A DNA stretch of 64,000 nucleotides from Gnetum montanum (taxonomy: Eukaryota; Streptophyta; Gnetopsida; Gnetales; Gnetaceae): the NCBI GenBank assembly GCA_015680685.1, contig MNCI01020695.1, positions 330,324 to 394,323 of the forward strand. The letters run 5' to 3'. This document shows positions 21,120 to 31,600 of this stretch, piece after piece. The notes beneath the pieces were generated by a model that worked only from the letters and a program-made list of their open reading frames with translations, made no database searches and had not been told where the DNA came from. Position numbers and translations under genes: made by a program. Each line of letters opens with the position of its first letter. Position 1 is the first letter of the stretch.

Positions 21120-22399
21120 ACATAGCATTGACGTCTACATCATGATTGACAATATTATTAACAAAAAGATAGAAGGCATTCATAACATAAAGAAAATGAC
21201 ATAAGAAAGGAGAAAAACTATAAAGTAAAGAAAACGAAAAAATAACAAGAAATGGAAAACATATTAAGAATTGAAAAATGGTGAAAGAAATAAGAGAATG
21301 ATAAAAAAATTTAAAACAAAAAAGTTAAAAGCACTTATTAGTTCTTGAATTAGGATGGGTCATGTCCCCCATGACTAATCTTGTTGGTGAGAATTCGAGA
21401 AATGGACCACACACCTTGGTTATGCACCGCAGTTTTTCCATATATCATCTTTGCTAATTTAATTGTTTGTGTGGTAGCACATCTAACATTGATGATAATC
21501 TCATTTTGATTGGAAGACATATTGTCAATTGGACTTGAAGGTATTTTCTTTTCATAGGATCCAAATGTGTTTTCTTCTTCTTCTTGATTTTCTATTTTAA
21601 TTTCTAGGTCTCTTTCTTTAATATCTTCTATTGGTGTATAGTCAAAGTGTAAGATGTCTATGTCTAAGTTCTTTGTTTGGATCCTTTCCTTAAGACTAGA
21701 ACTAATAAGTGAAATGGTCATTTCCATGCATCTTTTAAATAGTTTTGTACTTTCATTTTTAAGCCTCTAGGTATCTTCTGGTTTAGTGGCTATTGTGTAG
21801 ACTTGTTTTTACTCGCACACTTGTTCCTTAATGTTGTTGTGGATTAGTGTAGGGATTGTGTTAATATTTTTAATTTCTAGCCCATAACTACACCCTTTAT
21901 CATTATTAGTGATGCATGGAGTCTTTTGTCTCTCCACAATGATAGGTTCATGTATTAGGTTTTTCATTGAAGTGGTAATGGGGGTTGGCTCTTTTGCAGG
22001 ATTGGGAGACATTGTTCTTGTGAGGAAGGATGTTGCACTAGATTGACCTTGTGCTACTTTTGATAAACTAGTAGGTCTATGAGTTTTATGCACATATGTG
22101 GAAACTATCCTAAAGAAAGGATGTTTTTGAGACGGTGGTTGAGATCTACTAGCATTATCATTTATGTGTATGTTCACAACACAAGTGGCATTCTTCGATT
22201 GATGTTGTGATGCCACTTCTTCTTGTGTTGTTGGTGATGACCAATGGTGGAGGGAAGTGTGAGAATATCAAGGGTATGATGGAGGATAAGAGGCATAAGA
22301 TGGTGATTCCTTAGAAGATGTTGTGGGCTAATGATATTCAGGAGAGTGGTAGTAGTGATTTGAGGTAGAGGAAGTAGAACCAGCTGTGGAAACAATTTG

Positions 22400-24159
22400 T
22401 TGAACATAATGTCCATGCAAGTTTGGTTGGTAATAAGGGTAGCGTTGGTTTGATGATGGCCTCCCCCATGATTATGGGTTTGCTACTATGATTAATAGTA
22501 GTTATGAGGCTGATAAGAAGTCCCACTAGGATAGTATAGTTGATTGTAAAATTGTCTATAATTACCTTGTGAGTCAGGTAATTTCCTAGGCATTTACTTC
22601 TGTATGAACTTGGGATTCAAAGCAAAAGCCCCATACTCATGTAGATGTAACATAATTGGGCAATATCCCTTTGGATGGTCATATTGGCAGATGTTGCATC
22701 CATCATCCTCTTTTGTGGTTGAGTCTATAGCCTCTTCTCCTACAACTATTTTTCCTTTTTGTTGATAGGTGTCCCTACCTATTTCTTAGTTCTTTTTCCT
22801 CTTCTTTTTTTCATCACTTGCTTCTTTTTGTAATACCCTCTCCTCTATGGTTTTCACATAGGTTGTAACTTTGTCATTCATTAACTCCCACATCTTATCT
22901 ATCCTTGCTTCAAGCTTAGTCATAGACTTTTGTATTTGCAAGGTTTGTTATTAAATATCCTTATCAAGAGCTACCTCTTTTTCCTCATCATAGATATGGA
23001 CCCCCTGCTTTCGAAGAGTTGGATCCTAGTTATATTCCTCTACATTTTTTTATTTACACAGCTCTCCTTCTTCTTTTTCCACTTGATCAACTAGCCTTTG
23101 TATCTGATGGTTTTTCAATTGGGATAATCGACCTTGGGCATAAATCCCAAGGTTCTCCCTCATTTGATTATGAAGCCCATCTATGATGTGGACAAGCCAC
23201 TCTTTCTAAGAAAAATCATGGCCTAGACATCTATGTAGTAGAGGATAGTATCTATCCAAGGCCAAATCCAAGGATCCATGTTGTTCTTGCTTCCATGCTT
23301 GGAATTGTTTTCTCAGGTTGACAATCTTGCATAGGTTTGGCATTTTTTGTTAAAATGTTCCAGCATTGTGGATCACCAATGGATTGAATCTGGTTCCAGT
23401 TATCTATACCAACTTTCAACTTCGTCTATTAGTATCCTAGGAAAGAGCTTAAGCTTTTGTCACTTACTTTCAATATTTTACAAGGTGTAGTCATCGTTGA
23501 AGACTTGTAAATGATGTTGTGGATCAAAACTATAGCCTCCCCTAAATTGAGGAACATTATTCATATCAAGCCATTTGATGCGGCTCTCCCTTTGATGCCT
23601 ATGGGGTATTCTAATTGCCTCCCTGATCTATATCATGCTCCTAGTAGCCAACAAGGATTCTTTGCTATCAGACATGTCATGATGATAAGCTTTATCTGTA
23701 TTTGTTTGATAGTAATGGTCTCGTCTATGCTCATTTTGATGTATTTCATCTTATTTTAAATTTCTATTTCTATCTCCATCTTGACCCTCTAGTGGAGTTT
23801 TATCTCTATACCTATGTTCATCATAATTAGAACTAGACATTGAAAAGGAAGAGGAAGATGGTGGATTGGGAGAATCGCCATGGCTTCTATATTTTCCCCT
23901 ATGGTCCCTTGATTTATCTTCTAGGTTTGGAGGGGGTTGTAGGCCTTGAGGTCCTCCTTGTTCTAGGACTTACTCCATCTTCTTTAGGACTATCTGCACC
24001 AGTTGAACATAGTCCTTGAGTGTAGTAAGGATTGAAATGAGCATATGAAATCCTTATTTGAGGTTGTTCACTTCAATTTTCTTCAGTATAGTTCCTATCA
24101 TTTCTCCTATGAGTGTTCTCATCATACGATACATTATGGGTACTATGTGAATAAGACAT
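22400..24159 (-). pseudogene. Gag of element B
   Basis: The start lies at 24159 on the minus strand, with the DENTHRRNDRNYT and SYAHFNPYYTQGLCS stretches shared with element D. The core with QKLKLFPRILIDEVESWYR is near 23400-23480, and the Cys motif CNICQYDHPKGYCPI near 22650-22700. A His/Pro-rich tail follows (22338-22526). Many stops. Confidence 0.65.
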
Positions 24160-24271
24160 GTTTTCAATGTGTGTGACTTAAGATATTAATATTTTTTAAA
24201 AGAAAGATCAGTAATACCTTTACAATGATCGTTTATAATATAACTAATCTAGATAACTAGCACCATCATCG

Positions 24272-24284
24272 GAAATGGTGCCAA
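24272..24284 (-). other. Primer binding site of element B (degenerate)
   Basis: On the minus strand TTGGCACCATTTC follows the LTR end CTCATCA. It differs from the TTGGCGCCATTGC of element I at a CpG site (CG to CA) and in the next bases. Confidence 0.55.
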
Positions 24285-24755
24285 TGATGAGTTGCAGGTA
24301 CCCCCTATGCCCAACCATATGAATCACAAGCGTTCACACATGATCCAGTCAAATATCATGAATGGGAATAGTGTGGCATCTAGCTTGTTAGGCAATGATC
24401 ATAGGATGTTGTCTTTCCACTTGGAAAAATGGTAGCTTTATAACATATGATTTAGTTCAAAGTGAGGCATATGATTGTTGATGTTGTTTTGGCCTTATGC
24501 TAAACTTACGATAATAGAGAAATTAAGTATTTAATATAATTAACAATAGGAATATAAAGTCTAAAGTAGCCTAAGAATAATAAGTGTTCATTCCTAGCTT
24601 GTCATACACATCATGAACCCACATACCCACTATTGGGATTACCAAGTGTTATGCTATTTGGGAAACCAAGCAATAACGGTGTAGGGATTACCAAGGAAAT
24701 ATGTGTTTACACTCAAAACTTGTCATGCTCATTCCCCTGATTGATTAATATGCAT
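24285..24755 (-). repeat. 5' LTR of element B, interrupted by element C
   Basis: From TGATGAGTTGCAGG to the AATCAATCAGGGGAATGAGC-like block shared with LTR D. The LTR D alignment breaks off after TGCAT (24751-24755), where LTR C starts. The U3 half of this LTR is not found to the right within the window. Confidence 0.7.
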
Positions 24756-25860
24756 TGATTAGTGACAAGGTACCCCTACACCCAACCATATGAATACAAG
24801 CATTCATGCGTGATCTGGTCGAACTCTAAGGATTAAGTGCTTATGCATCTACATAAAACAAGCATGAGTTATGTAGTCATTGTCTTCCCAAGCTTACTTG
24901 TAAGGCACAATTATATGGTTAAGTAAACTCAAGGTATATGATATTTTTATGTTTTTTATATTTTCTATCTTGGTCTCCTAAGTGTGTGAAATGAAAAGAT
25001 TTAGGTAACTAATGGGTTTTTTTAACTCTAATGTTGATCAAATCCTAATGTCAGCATCCGTTACCATTCTTCAGATACATCCTAAACCAGTGTAACACTA
25101 CTGGGATTACCAAACGCTAGTCGTTACTAGGTTACCAAGTGTTCCACGTATGCTTGAAGTGGTCGTGCTGAGTGTGCTAATTCGTTGATAATTAATAATT
25201 CTATAGAAATAACATTAATTAACTAATGAGAGCATCAAATAACATTAAATGCAGTTGTTAAGCTATTTTGAATGTTGCAAGGTTTATCACAAAGTTTGTC
25301 TTTATTTCCAGATACAAGGTGTGCTCAGGTACACAATGCTCAAATAAAGATCCGTTCATTCTATGACTCCTACTATGGGCACTTAGAAATAATTCTAACT
25401 CTGGAAGAGAAAAACTGCAAGAGTTCAGCTAGAGGATTGAAAAAATACTATCCAAAACCAAGCACCCCTATCTCTTATTTATAGACAACGATCCAATGTT
25501 GCTTGGCCGATCCGATATCGTGTATCCAATATCGGGGGTCCAATATGAGGTCACTTATTTGGTGACTCATGATACCCCCACGATGGAATGAAAACTCATC
25601 CTCAAGTTCCTTACAAAATATTAGGAAGGTATGGGATTATTGATTGAACAACAATTGACAGTGACATGGAATGATAAACTCAAAGTGCCCAGTGAATGGA
25701 TCGACAAACATATTACAACATTGGTGTTTATAACCATTGTGGTGAACACTATACATAGGTGACATAGAGAGAGAAAAGAAAATGAGGTGCATTACTGCTG
25801 ATGTAAAAAATGTGCACACCGTTGTTCATTCATGTACCCCAAAATTTCAAGTACCCTAAA
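24756..25860 (-). mobile_element. Gypsy element C: 3' LTR plus truncated internal region
   Basis: LTR at 24756-25572 (TGATTAGTGACAAGG to TGACTCATGA), then a reversed polypurine tract at 25573-25581 and ~280 bp of the non-coding 3' internal DNA also seen in A and B. From about 25860 unrelated DNA follows, so the rest of the element is lost. The left flank TGCAT (24751-24755) would be its target duplication, but the partner copy is gone. Confidence 0.7.
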
Positions 25861-25869
25861 ATTTTAGAA

Positions 25870-26330
25870 ACTATTATTCCATAATACTTGATTGATTGAT
25901 TGCTTAGCAATTCTTGCATGCACCATAGACGAAGGCAATGAAGCTGGTGAAATAAAATCCAATTCCACTAAAAGAGGATCCTTTCTTTCGAAAGATTAGA
26001 AAACCATCAAAGTCTTTGCATAGTTGGCCTAGAATTGTTGAAAGGTAGAATGTTCCATGACTATAGAGTCTATATCTAAGTGAATATTTTGGTTCAATAA
26101 CAAATTTGACATTATATCCTTAGGCTAGACATTATAACCAATGCTCTTGACTAGTACCACAAAAAAGAAGAATGATTTTGATTTCACTCACAAGAGGCCT
26201 ACCACGAGAGTAGCATTAAGAAACTACTACACAGCATCCCTTATTTCCTACACCTTTAGCATGAGACAAAATATCCAGAAAAGGATCAATAATACCCAAA
26301 AGTCCTCTTGGCTAGAAAGTTAATTAAGCT
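25870..26330. repeat. Left arm of a long inverted repeat (partner 33590-34090)
   Basis: The reverse complement of 33590-34090 aligns along almost its whole length. Shared blocks: TATTATTCCAT, GGATCCTTTC, ATAGTTGGCCTA, TCTATATCTAAGTGAATATTTTGGTT (quoted as AAGTGAATATTTTGGTT), TTCACTCACAAGAGG and CATCCCTTATTTC. Gaps and substitutions are frequent. The arms flank the PR-10 gene region. No protein is recognised in this arm; the other arm lies just upstream of the RT relic. Confidence 0.75.
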
Positions 26331-26783
26331 TCAAAAATAATAAATAGAAAATGATAAATATAAATGCAACCACTTTCACCTTCCATAGGATAAGGTAAAC
26401 TAGAAAACTTCCCAAAAACTTGGAAATATAGATTAAATTGTTAGAATATAATTATAACACAATATACAATTATCATTTTCATAATGATTAAAAAGATGTT
26501 CGTAACCACCTAAAAGAACATGATGTATCAAGCAAACTATTACAACCATACTTATGGAACATAAGCTAGCAAGAATCCAACGCAAGAGAAGTAATTAGCA
26601 ATAAGAAGTATAAAGGAATAGAGGAGTCATTACCATCCATAGATTCATAATGATAATTTGAGAACCAAAAGTGAACCAAAATGTGAACAATACTATTAGG
26701 AGAGATATATTGAAAGATTGTTTAATCAACAAGTTTTTTCATATGTTCATATGCAATCATTGTAGGCTCACCACATATACCTC

Positions 26784-26920
26784 TCAAATAATTGATATGT
26801 CATATTTCTCATTATAGCCCTTTTAAAACCAATAAGGTTTTATATGAAGAGCTGTCAAATAATTTGATTTGTCATATTTCTCATTATATGAAGAGTTGTC
26901 AAATAATTTGATCTGTCATA
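26784..26920. repeat. 44-bp tandem repeat, about 2.5 copies
   Basis: TATATGAAGAG(C/T)TGTCAAATAATTTGAT...GTCATATTTCTCAT occurs at 26841-26884 and from 26885 (partial). An incomplete earlier copy lies at 26784-26816. Confidence 0.8.
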
Positions 26921-27423
26921 CATTTTATAAAGAGTTTGAGTGTTAAGTAGTGAAGTGGTAAAAGTATTGTGTAGATGAAGCATTGTTGAATTTCTTGTCT
27001 ACAATTTTAATTTGTTAAAATTTAAGCGTTTATGAAAAAAAATTTAAGTGTTGTATGAAAAAAATACTTCGTTTACGCCTTCCTGGGACATGTGGTTTAT
27101 ATTTTGAATTTTTGTTGTTCGGATGTGGAAATTGTATATTAATATTTCGCACTTTAACTTCTCTTCAATCTACAGCGGAAAACTCACCGTAAAAAATATC
27201 CTTACAGGTTGCACCTTATACGTTTATAATTTATACGGAACCCTTGATTCAACATAATTGGTCTAATTTGCCTTAAGTCGTTGAAAAGCAGTAAACGCAA
27301 TGTACAGGAAAACCCGGAACACAATACAAACGGTATGGTTCACTGATAAGAAAGCGTTGAGAAAGGATGTTTGCAACACCAAAAGGCTCCGTCCATGCCC
27401 CCATCATCGTTGGAGAAGGAGGG

Positions 27424-27512
27424 GGAGTTATTATATGTTATGTTGTTGGGAAAGCAAAGAAGGGGTGGGGGGAGTTATTAAATATTATGATATTGGGAAA
27501 GCAAAGAAGGGA
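27424..27512. repeat. 47-bp tandem duplication just downstream of PR-10
   Basis: GGAGTTATTA...TTGGGAAAGCAAAGAAGGG is present at 27424-27465 and again at 27471-27512 with a few substitutions. It lies about 60 bp beyond the stop codon, probably in the 3' UTR. Confidence 0.8.
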
Positions 27513-27571
27513 TTGATAGCAAGAAAAGGAAACTCAGGGCTAGTAGCATAAACATCAAGGTAGGAATGAAA

Positions 27572-28060
27572 TCAAGGGTGAGAGAGGAGATGATCCTCAA
27601 GAGCCTTGGTGATCTTGGCAAAGGAGCCATGGACCTGCTGCACCTTCTCAGGTGGAGGTGGAGTCACACCGGGCAGGGGAGTGAAGTAGGATGTGTGGCT
27701 TACCACGCACCCACCGCCCGAACGGGGGCTGTACTTGACCTCACCATGAGCCGTGGCCACCTTCTTGCCCAGAAGGCCACCCTCCACAACAGTGTATTTG
27801 ACAACCAAGTTGTTTTCATCAATCTCATCCACACGTTCCTTCACAAACCCAAACTCGGTCTCTGCCTGTGCCTCTGGCCCAAACACAATGTGGCGCACGC
27901 TGCCCACGCCATCATTGCCGCCCTCAAATGTCAGGGATGCAAAGACTTGAGGCAGCAGCTTGGGCAGTAGCACACTGGATTCCTTGCCTCCTGCTATGAA
28001 CAGTCTCTTGGCATCCACAGCCGTCTCTGCTGTCATTGTAAATGATTTCTCTTCTGCCAT
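27572..28060 (-). CDS. PR-10 / major latex protein-like (Bet v 1 family) protein
   Basis: Uninterrupted 162-residue frame, the usual length of the family (about 155-165). Bet v 1/START-fold proteins form a hydrophobic cavity that binds small ligands such as steroids, cytokinins or phenolics. They act in the cytosol and are often induced by pathogens or stress. Visible features: MAEEKSFTMTAETAVDAKRL, a glycine-rich P-loop at about residues 46-56 (EGGNDGVGSVR, more divergent than the classical GDGGPG), FVKERVDEIDENN, the sheet EGGLLGKKVATAHGEVKY, and a C-terminal helix beginning about residue 140 (FAKITKALEDHLLSHP). No intron, although many PR-10 genes have one near codon 62. The start is the first ATG after a good TATA-leader arrangement. 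It is the only clearly intact host gene here; the exact ligand is unknown. GC content is visibly higher than the surroundings. Confidence 0.92.
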   Translation of the reverse strand: MAEEKSFTMTAETAVDAKRLFIAGGKESSVLLPKLLPQVFASLTFEGGNDGVGSVRHIVFGPEAQAETEFGFVKERVDEIDENNLVVKYTVVEGGLLGKKVATAHGEVKYSPRSGGGCVVSHTSYFTPLPGVTPPPPEKVQQVHGSFAKITKALEDHLLSHP

Positions 28061-28134
28061 TGCTATTGCTTAATTGCTATCACTGTTACTCTTGCTTCTT
28101 ACTTGAGCTTGAGATCGAGTTGAGTGGCTGTGGG

Positions 28135-28142
28135 ATTTATAA
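28135..28142 (-). promoter_or_regulatory. TATA box of the PR-10 gene
   Basis: On the minus strand TTATAAAT lies 75 bp upstream of the ATG. The leader between them is short, purine-rich near the start codon and free of upstream ATGs. Confidence 0.7.
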
Positions 28143-28571
28143 GCCGTGATGGGTGTTTATTATATAGGCAATCCCCCATTCTTCGTTATTTTCCAGTGGT
28201 GCTAAATTTACACCCACCAACCATTGGGACTGCTGCTGCTGTATGAGGCGGATCGTTCATTTGTCTGTTCGTTCGTATAATGTTCAATGGTCACGGTGGT
28301 GTAACATTCAACATTTTCATAGCATTTGTTTCGGATCTTGTGAATAGACAGCTGGTTTTCGAACCCCTGTTGCTACGAAATTATGGTATCGCGGATTCTT
28401 GTATTCGCTTTTACTTTCGTGCAGACGCCTTTTAAATTTAAAAATTCAACACACATGTCATGAATTCAACCATATTCGCTTCTCGATTTCGGAACAAGAG
28501 AAATTGCAGTTATGAAAACGACCATGATATGACGGCCAGAATCGTAGCGCGTTGGTTGCGTGGATCACCTT

Positions 28572-28609
28572 TTCTAGAAACCTTACCCATGCTAGATAGT
28601 TTTCTAGAA
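28572..28609 (-). promoter_or_regulatory. Pair of heat-shock-element-like palindromes upstream of PR-10
   Basis: TTCTAGAA occurs at 28572-28579 and 28602-28609, each within TTTTCTAGAAACC. Such inverted TTC/GAA pairs are the core of heat-shock elements, but a functional element usually needs three adjacent units. They lie ~515-550 bp before the start codon. Confidence 0.35.
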
Positions 28610-31600
28610 ACCTCACCTTTCACGATCTCTTCAGCTGTGGCTGTCGAAAGCTGACGTACAGGCTGATGCAACCTATGATTTTTTCAAAATCTCACCTGTC
28701 ATGACCTCTTGAGCTGTCGCTATGCTGTCCAAAGGGTGTGGATCAATCGTAGCTTGCGCCAGCCTGTATGCCCGGTCGTGACATCACTCGAATAGAAAGT
28801 TTACTTTGTGAAACCAAGTTCATAAACTGTTCTGTGTGGAGATGAAAGATGTGCAAGAGACAAGCTAGCAACTTTCACATGCGATTAACGCTCTAGTAGA
28901 CCTATGCATAGTTAATAATACAATAAAATTAGAAATCTAGTAGATATGAAAAAGATTGCTTAATGTTTTTAAATTAGTTTCAGCTTTGTATCTCTCTAGC
29001 ATGGATGAGAAAAGTAAACCCTTCATAGTGATTGGCCTCAAGATTAAAATAATAGGGCCAAAGGATAAGCTCATTTAAAGAATGAGCCCATACTTATAAC
29101 CATGCTTTCCACTGTGCTAGCATATATAAATTTAGTAGTTAGGGTCAAAACATGGATATACATGCATATATGTCCGTTTGGTTATACTCATTTGGCCCAG
29201 AAAGGCCGAAGAAAACTAAATGCATAAGTGTTGTGCAGTACTAGTGTGTAAGCTCATTCTTTGAATGAGCTTATCCATTGGCCTTACTTTCGGCTTTTTT
29301 CTTAATAAGTGTAAGCACACTATTGCTACTCTTGGTAAATGATAAATCTATCTCTCACCATCTTATGTCTTGCATTAGTGCTTTCAACTACAAATAAAGA
29401 CCATCCATGGTCCATAGAACCTAGTAGTGAACCATTGATTGGTTGATCAATTATCAATGATGGGTGGACACCTTGCTTGCATGATGCTTAAGTTAAATGG
29501 CTCCCTAGCTAAGCTTTCCTAGTGTCAAGGTGTGTACAAGGATAGAGAATAGCATGATTACTTAGAATTAAATAGCATGATTATTGTTATTGGTAGGATT
29601 ACTTGATTACTTACTGTTGTAGAGGTTGAGAAGCAAGCATCCTCTTGCTTTCCTACTAAGCTTATAATTGGTCTTAAGAGTTGATTTTTATAGTTAGTAT
29701 TAGGTGATTTAAGAATATCTCATGGGTAGGCTTTTGGATGGACGGTGATGATTATCTATTAGCTAGTGCACCCATGTTATGGAAGATAGGGAAGAACATT
29801 GACCTAAAGGATGGAGAACATCTATTTGCACCTAATCCCTTGTGTGTTTCAACTTTAGTTCATTAGATTTTGAAGGGGCTTTGAACTAACTTAACTAATT
29901 AATCATTGCATCAGCAATATGATGTATATGAGTAAGGAATGGATGAGAACTCCTCTTCGGTACTTGGTTGGAACCTTGCCTAGTGAAATGATGTTAATGA
30001 TATTGCCTACCCTACCTAGCTAGCTTTCAACTTGACTAGCAAAAAGAAATACTTTTTTTTTTTTTTTATACCAAGGTAACTGGCTTTGTATTAAGGTAAC
30101 TCTTGGCGCTTGGATGCCTAGTTTGTAAAATAAAACATTTCTATAGGTTAGGTTGGCAACGTAGTACCTTGAACTCATATGGCAAAGAACCAATTTTGTT
30201 CGCCTATATGTAAGTATTTTTGTATCCATTTCTTTCCCCAAATTACTTAGTTGCCTTTTGTGGTTGTGCATAGTAACCAAGGTGGGTGGATTAAACAACA
30301 ACAAAAGTAAGTAGTGAAGCAAGCAACTAACCAATACTTAGCACCTAGAGTAATGTAATAAAATGTAATGTAATTACATACTTAGTAGTAGCTAGTAGCT
30401 TACTTGGCAACTTACTTATATAGATTTGTGTTGCATATTGAAATGCTTGTGTAGATGGATCACTTAGCATAGTTGTTTAATTTATATTAATCTAGAGAGT
30501 GATTAAGAAAGTAAAGTAAAAGTATACTAATCTTTTTTTGTTATGAAGGGTTTTGTTTGGAGCATGATAGGTGCTTTGGTTTTCATGCATCATAAAAGAG
30601 GTTATGGAAAAGCCACTAGGTAGACACAAGCATTCATTCTTCTAGTGGTGGTGTTGCAAGTCTATTGTAAGTCTATTGCCACGTGTGGGTGCTATCACTC
30701 AACTTCGTCCTAGTAGAATACGCCATTTCTTGAAGTGAAATTGATATCGCCCACACCCAAAAGAAAGTAAAATCAAATTTTATCTACCTCTATACTTCTT
30801 AATGAAAGCAAATGGGAAATTCTACTCATGTATCATGCCCTAAAAATGCAAGTGCCTATTACAATGTAGTTCAGTAGGCTAGAGGATTTGGAAGCGTCCA
30901 TATGGTGTATACTAATTCCATATACATAGTGGATGTAGGAACTATAGTGATGTACAAGTAAGCTTTCTTCATGGGTAGCTATGAATAGCTGTAGATAGTC
31001 ATCTTCATGGAGAGCTTCTTCGTGAATAGCTTTATGATTTTGGACTTTTCTTCTGGGGTCCTACTCTTCAAGGATATTGGTCTTATTAGAGAGAAATATG
31101 GGTATAAATACTAGTTACTTATATAGATGCTATGGATACAGATGTCTTGTTGGATATATATACTATGTTTTACTTGGTATAGGTGAGTCTTAGGTTTCTT
31201 AGGTCTAGGTACATCTTAATAGGTATAGGTTCCAGCTTCTTGGTATAAGTCATAGACTCTTGTTTTTTCATATAAGTTTAGGTATATATGCTTTTTTTAA
31301 CATGTATATATTTTTCAATAAGGTTTCTTAGGTACTTTTTTTAAAGAATACTTTGACACTGTCTAGATTGCATGCATACTTACCTCATTATATACTTATT
31401 TCTTAGATGATAATTATAAATATTAGATATTTGATACTATTATTAGAGCCCTGTGTGTTTGATAGGAGCCCATGTAAGGCCTCTAGAGTTACAACATGAG
31501 ACCTACCTTCCAAGAAACCCTTATTCATGAGTACTTTTCTTTTAGAATATAGAAACTATCATTTTTGGATACTCTATATAGATGCTTGTAGCTATTGATA

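Larger units (their letters stand above)
21120..24284 (-). mobile_element. Element B internal region (gag and downstream), 5' part
   Basis: This is the continuation of minus-strand element B beyond E1. In element order (right to left) it holds a PBS, gag (24159 to about 22400), a Pro/Ser/Thr-rich region (22216-21809) with CITNNDKGCSYGLEI, a segment shared with the post-protease part of element G, and a Glu-rich frame (21727-21350). The protease itself is not visible and there is no pol. Confidence 0.65.
26330..27571. other. AT-rich intergenic DNA left of the PR-10 gene
   Basis: No coding region recognised. It contains the tandem repeats listed separately and becomes richer in G and C from about 27170 towards the gene. 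Confidence 0.5.

Noticed and set aside
27566-27970. 134-codon plus-strand frame opposite the PR-10 gene
   Set aside because: Antisense shadow of the GC-richer PR-10 coding sequence.
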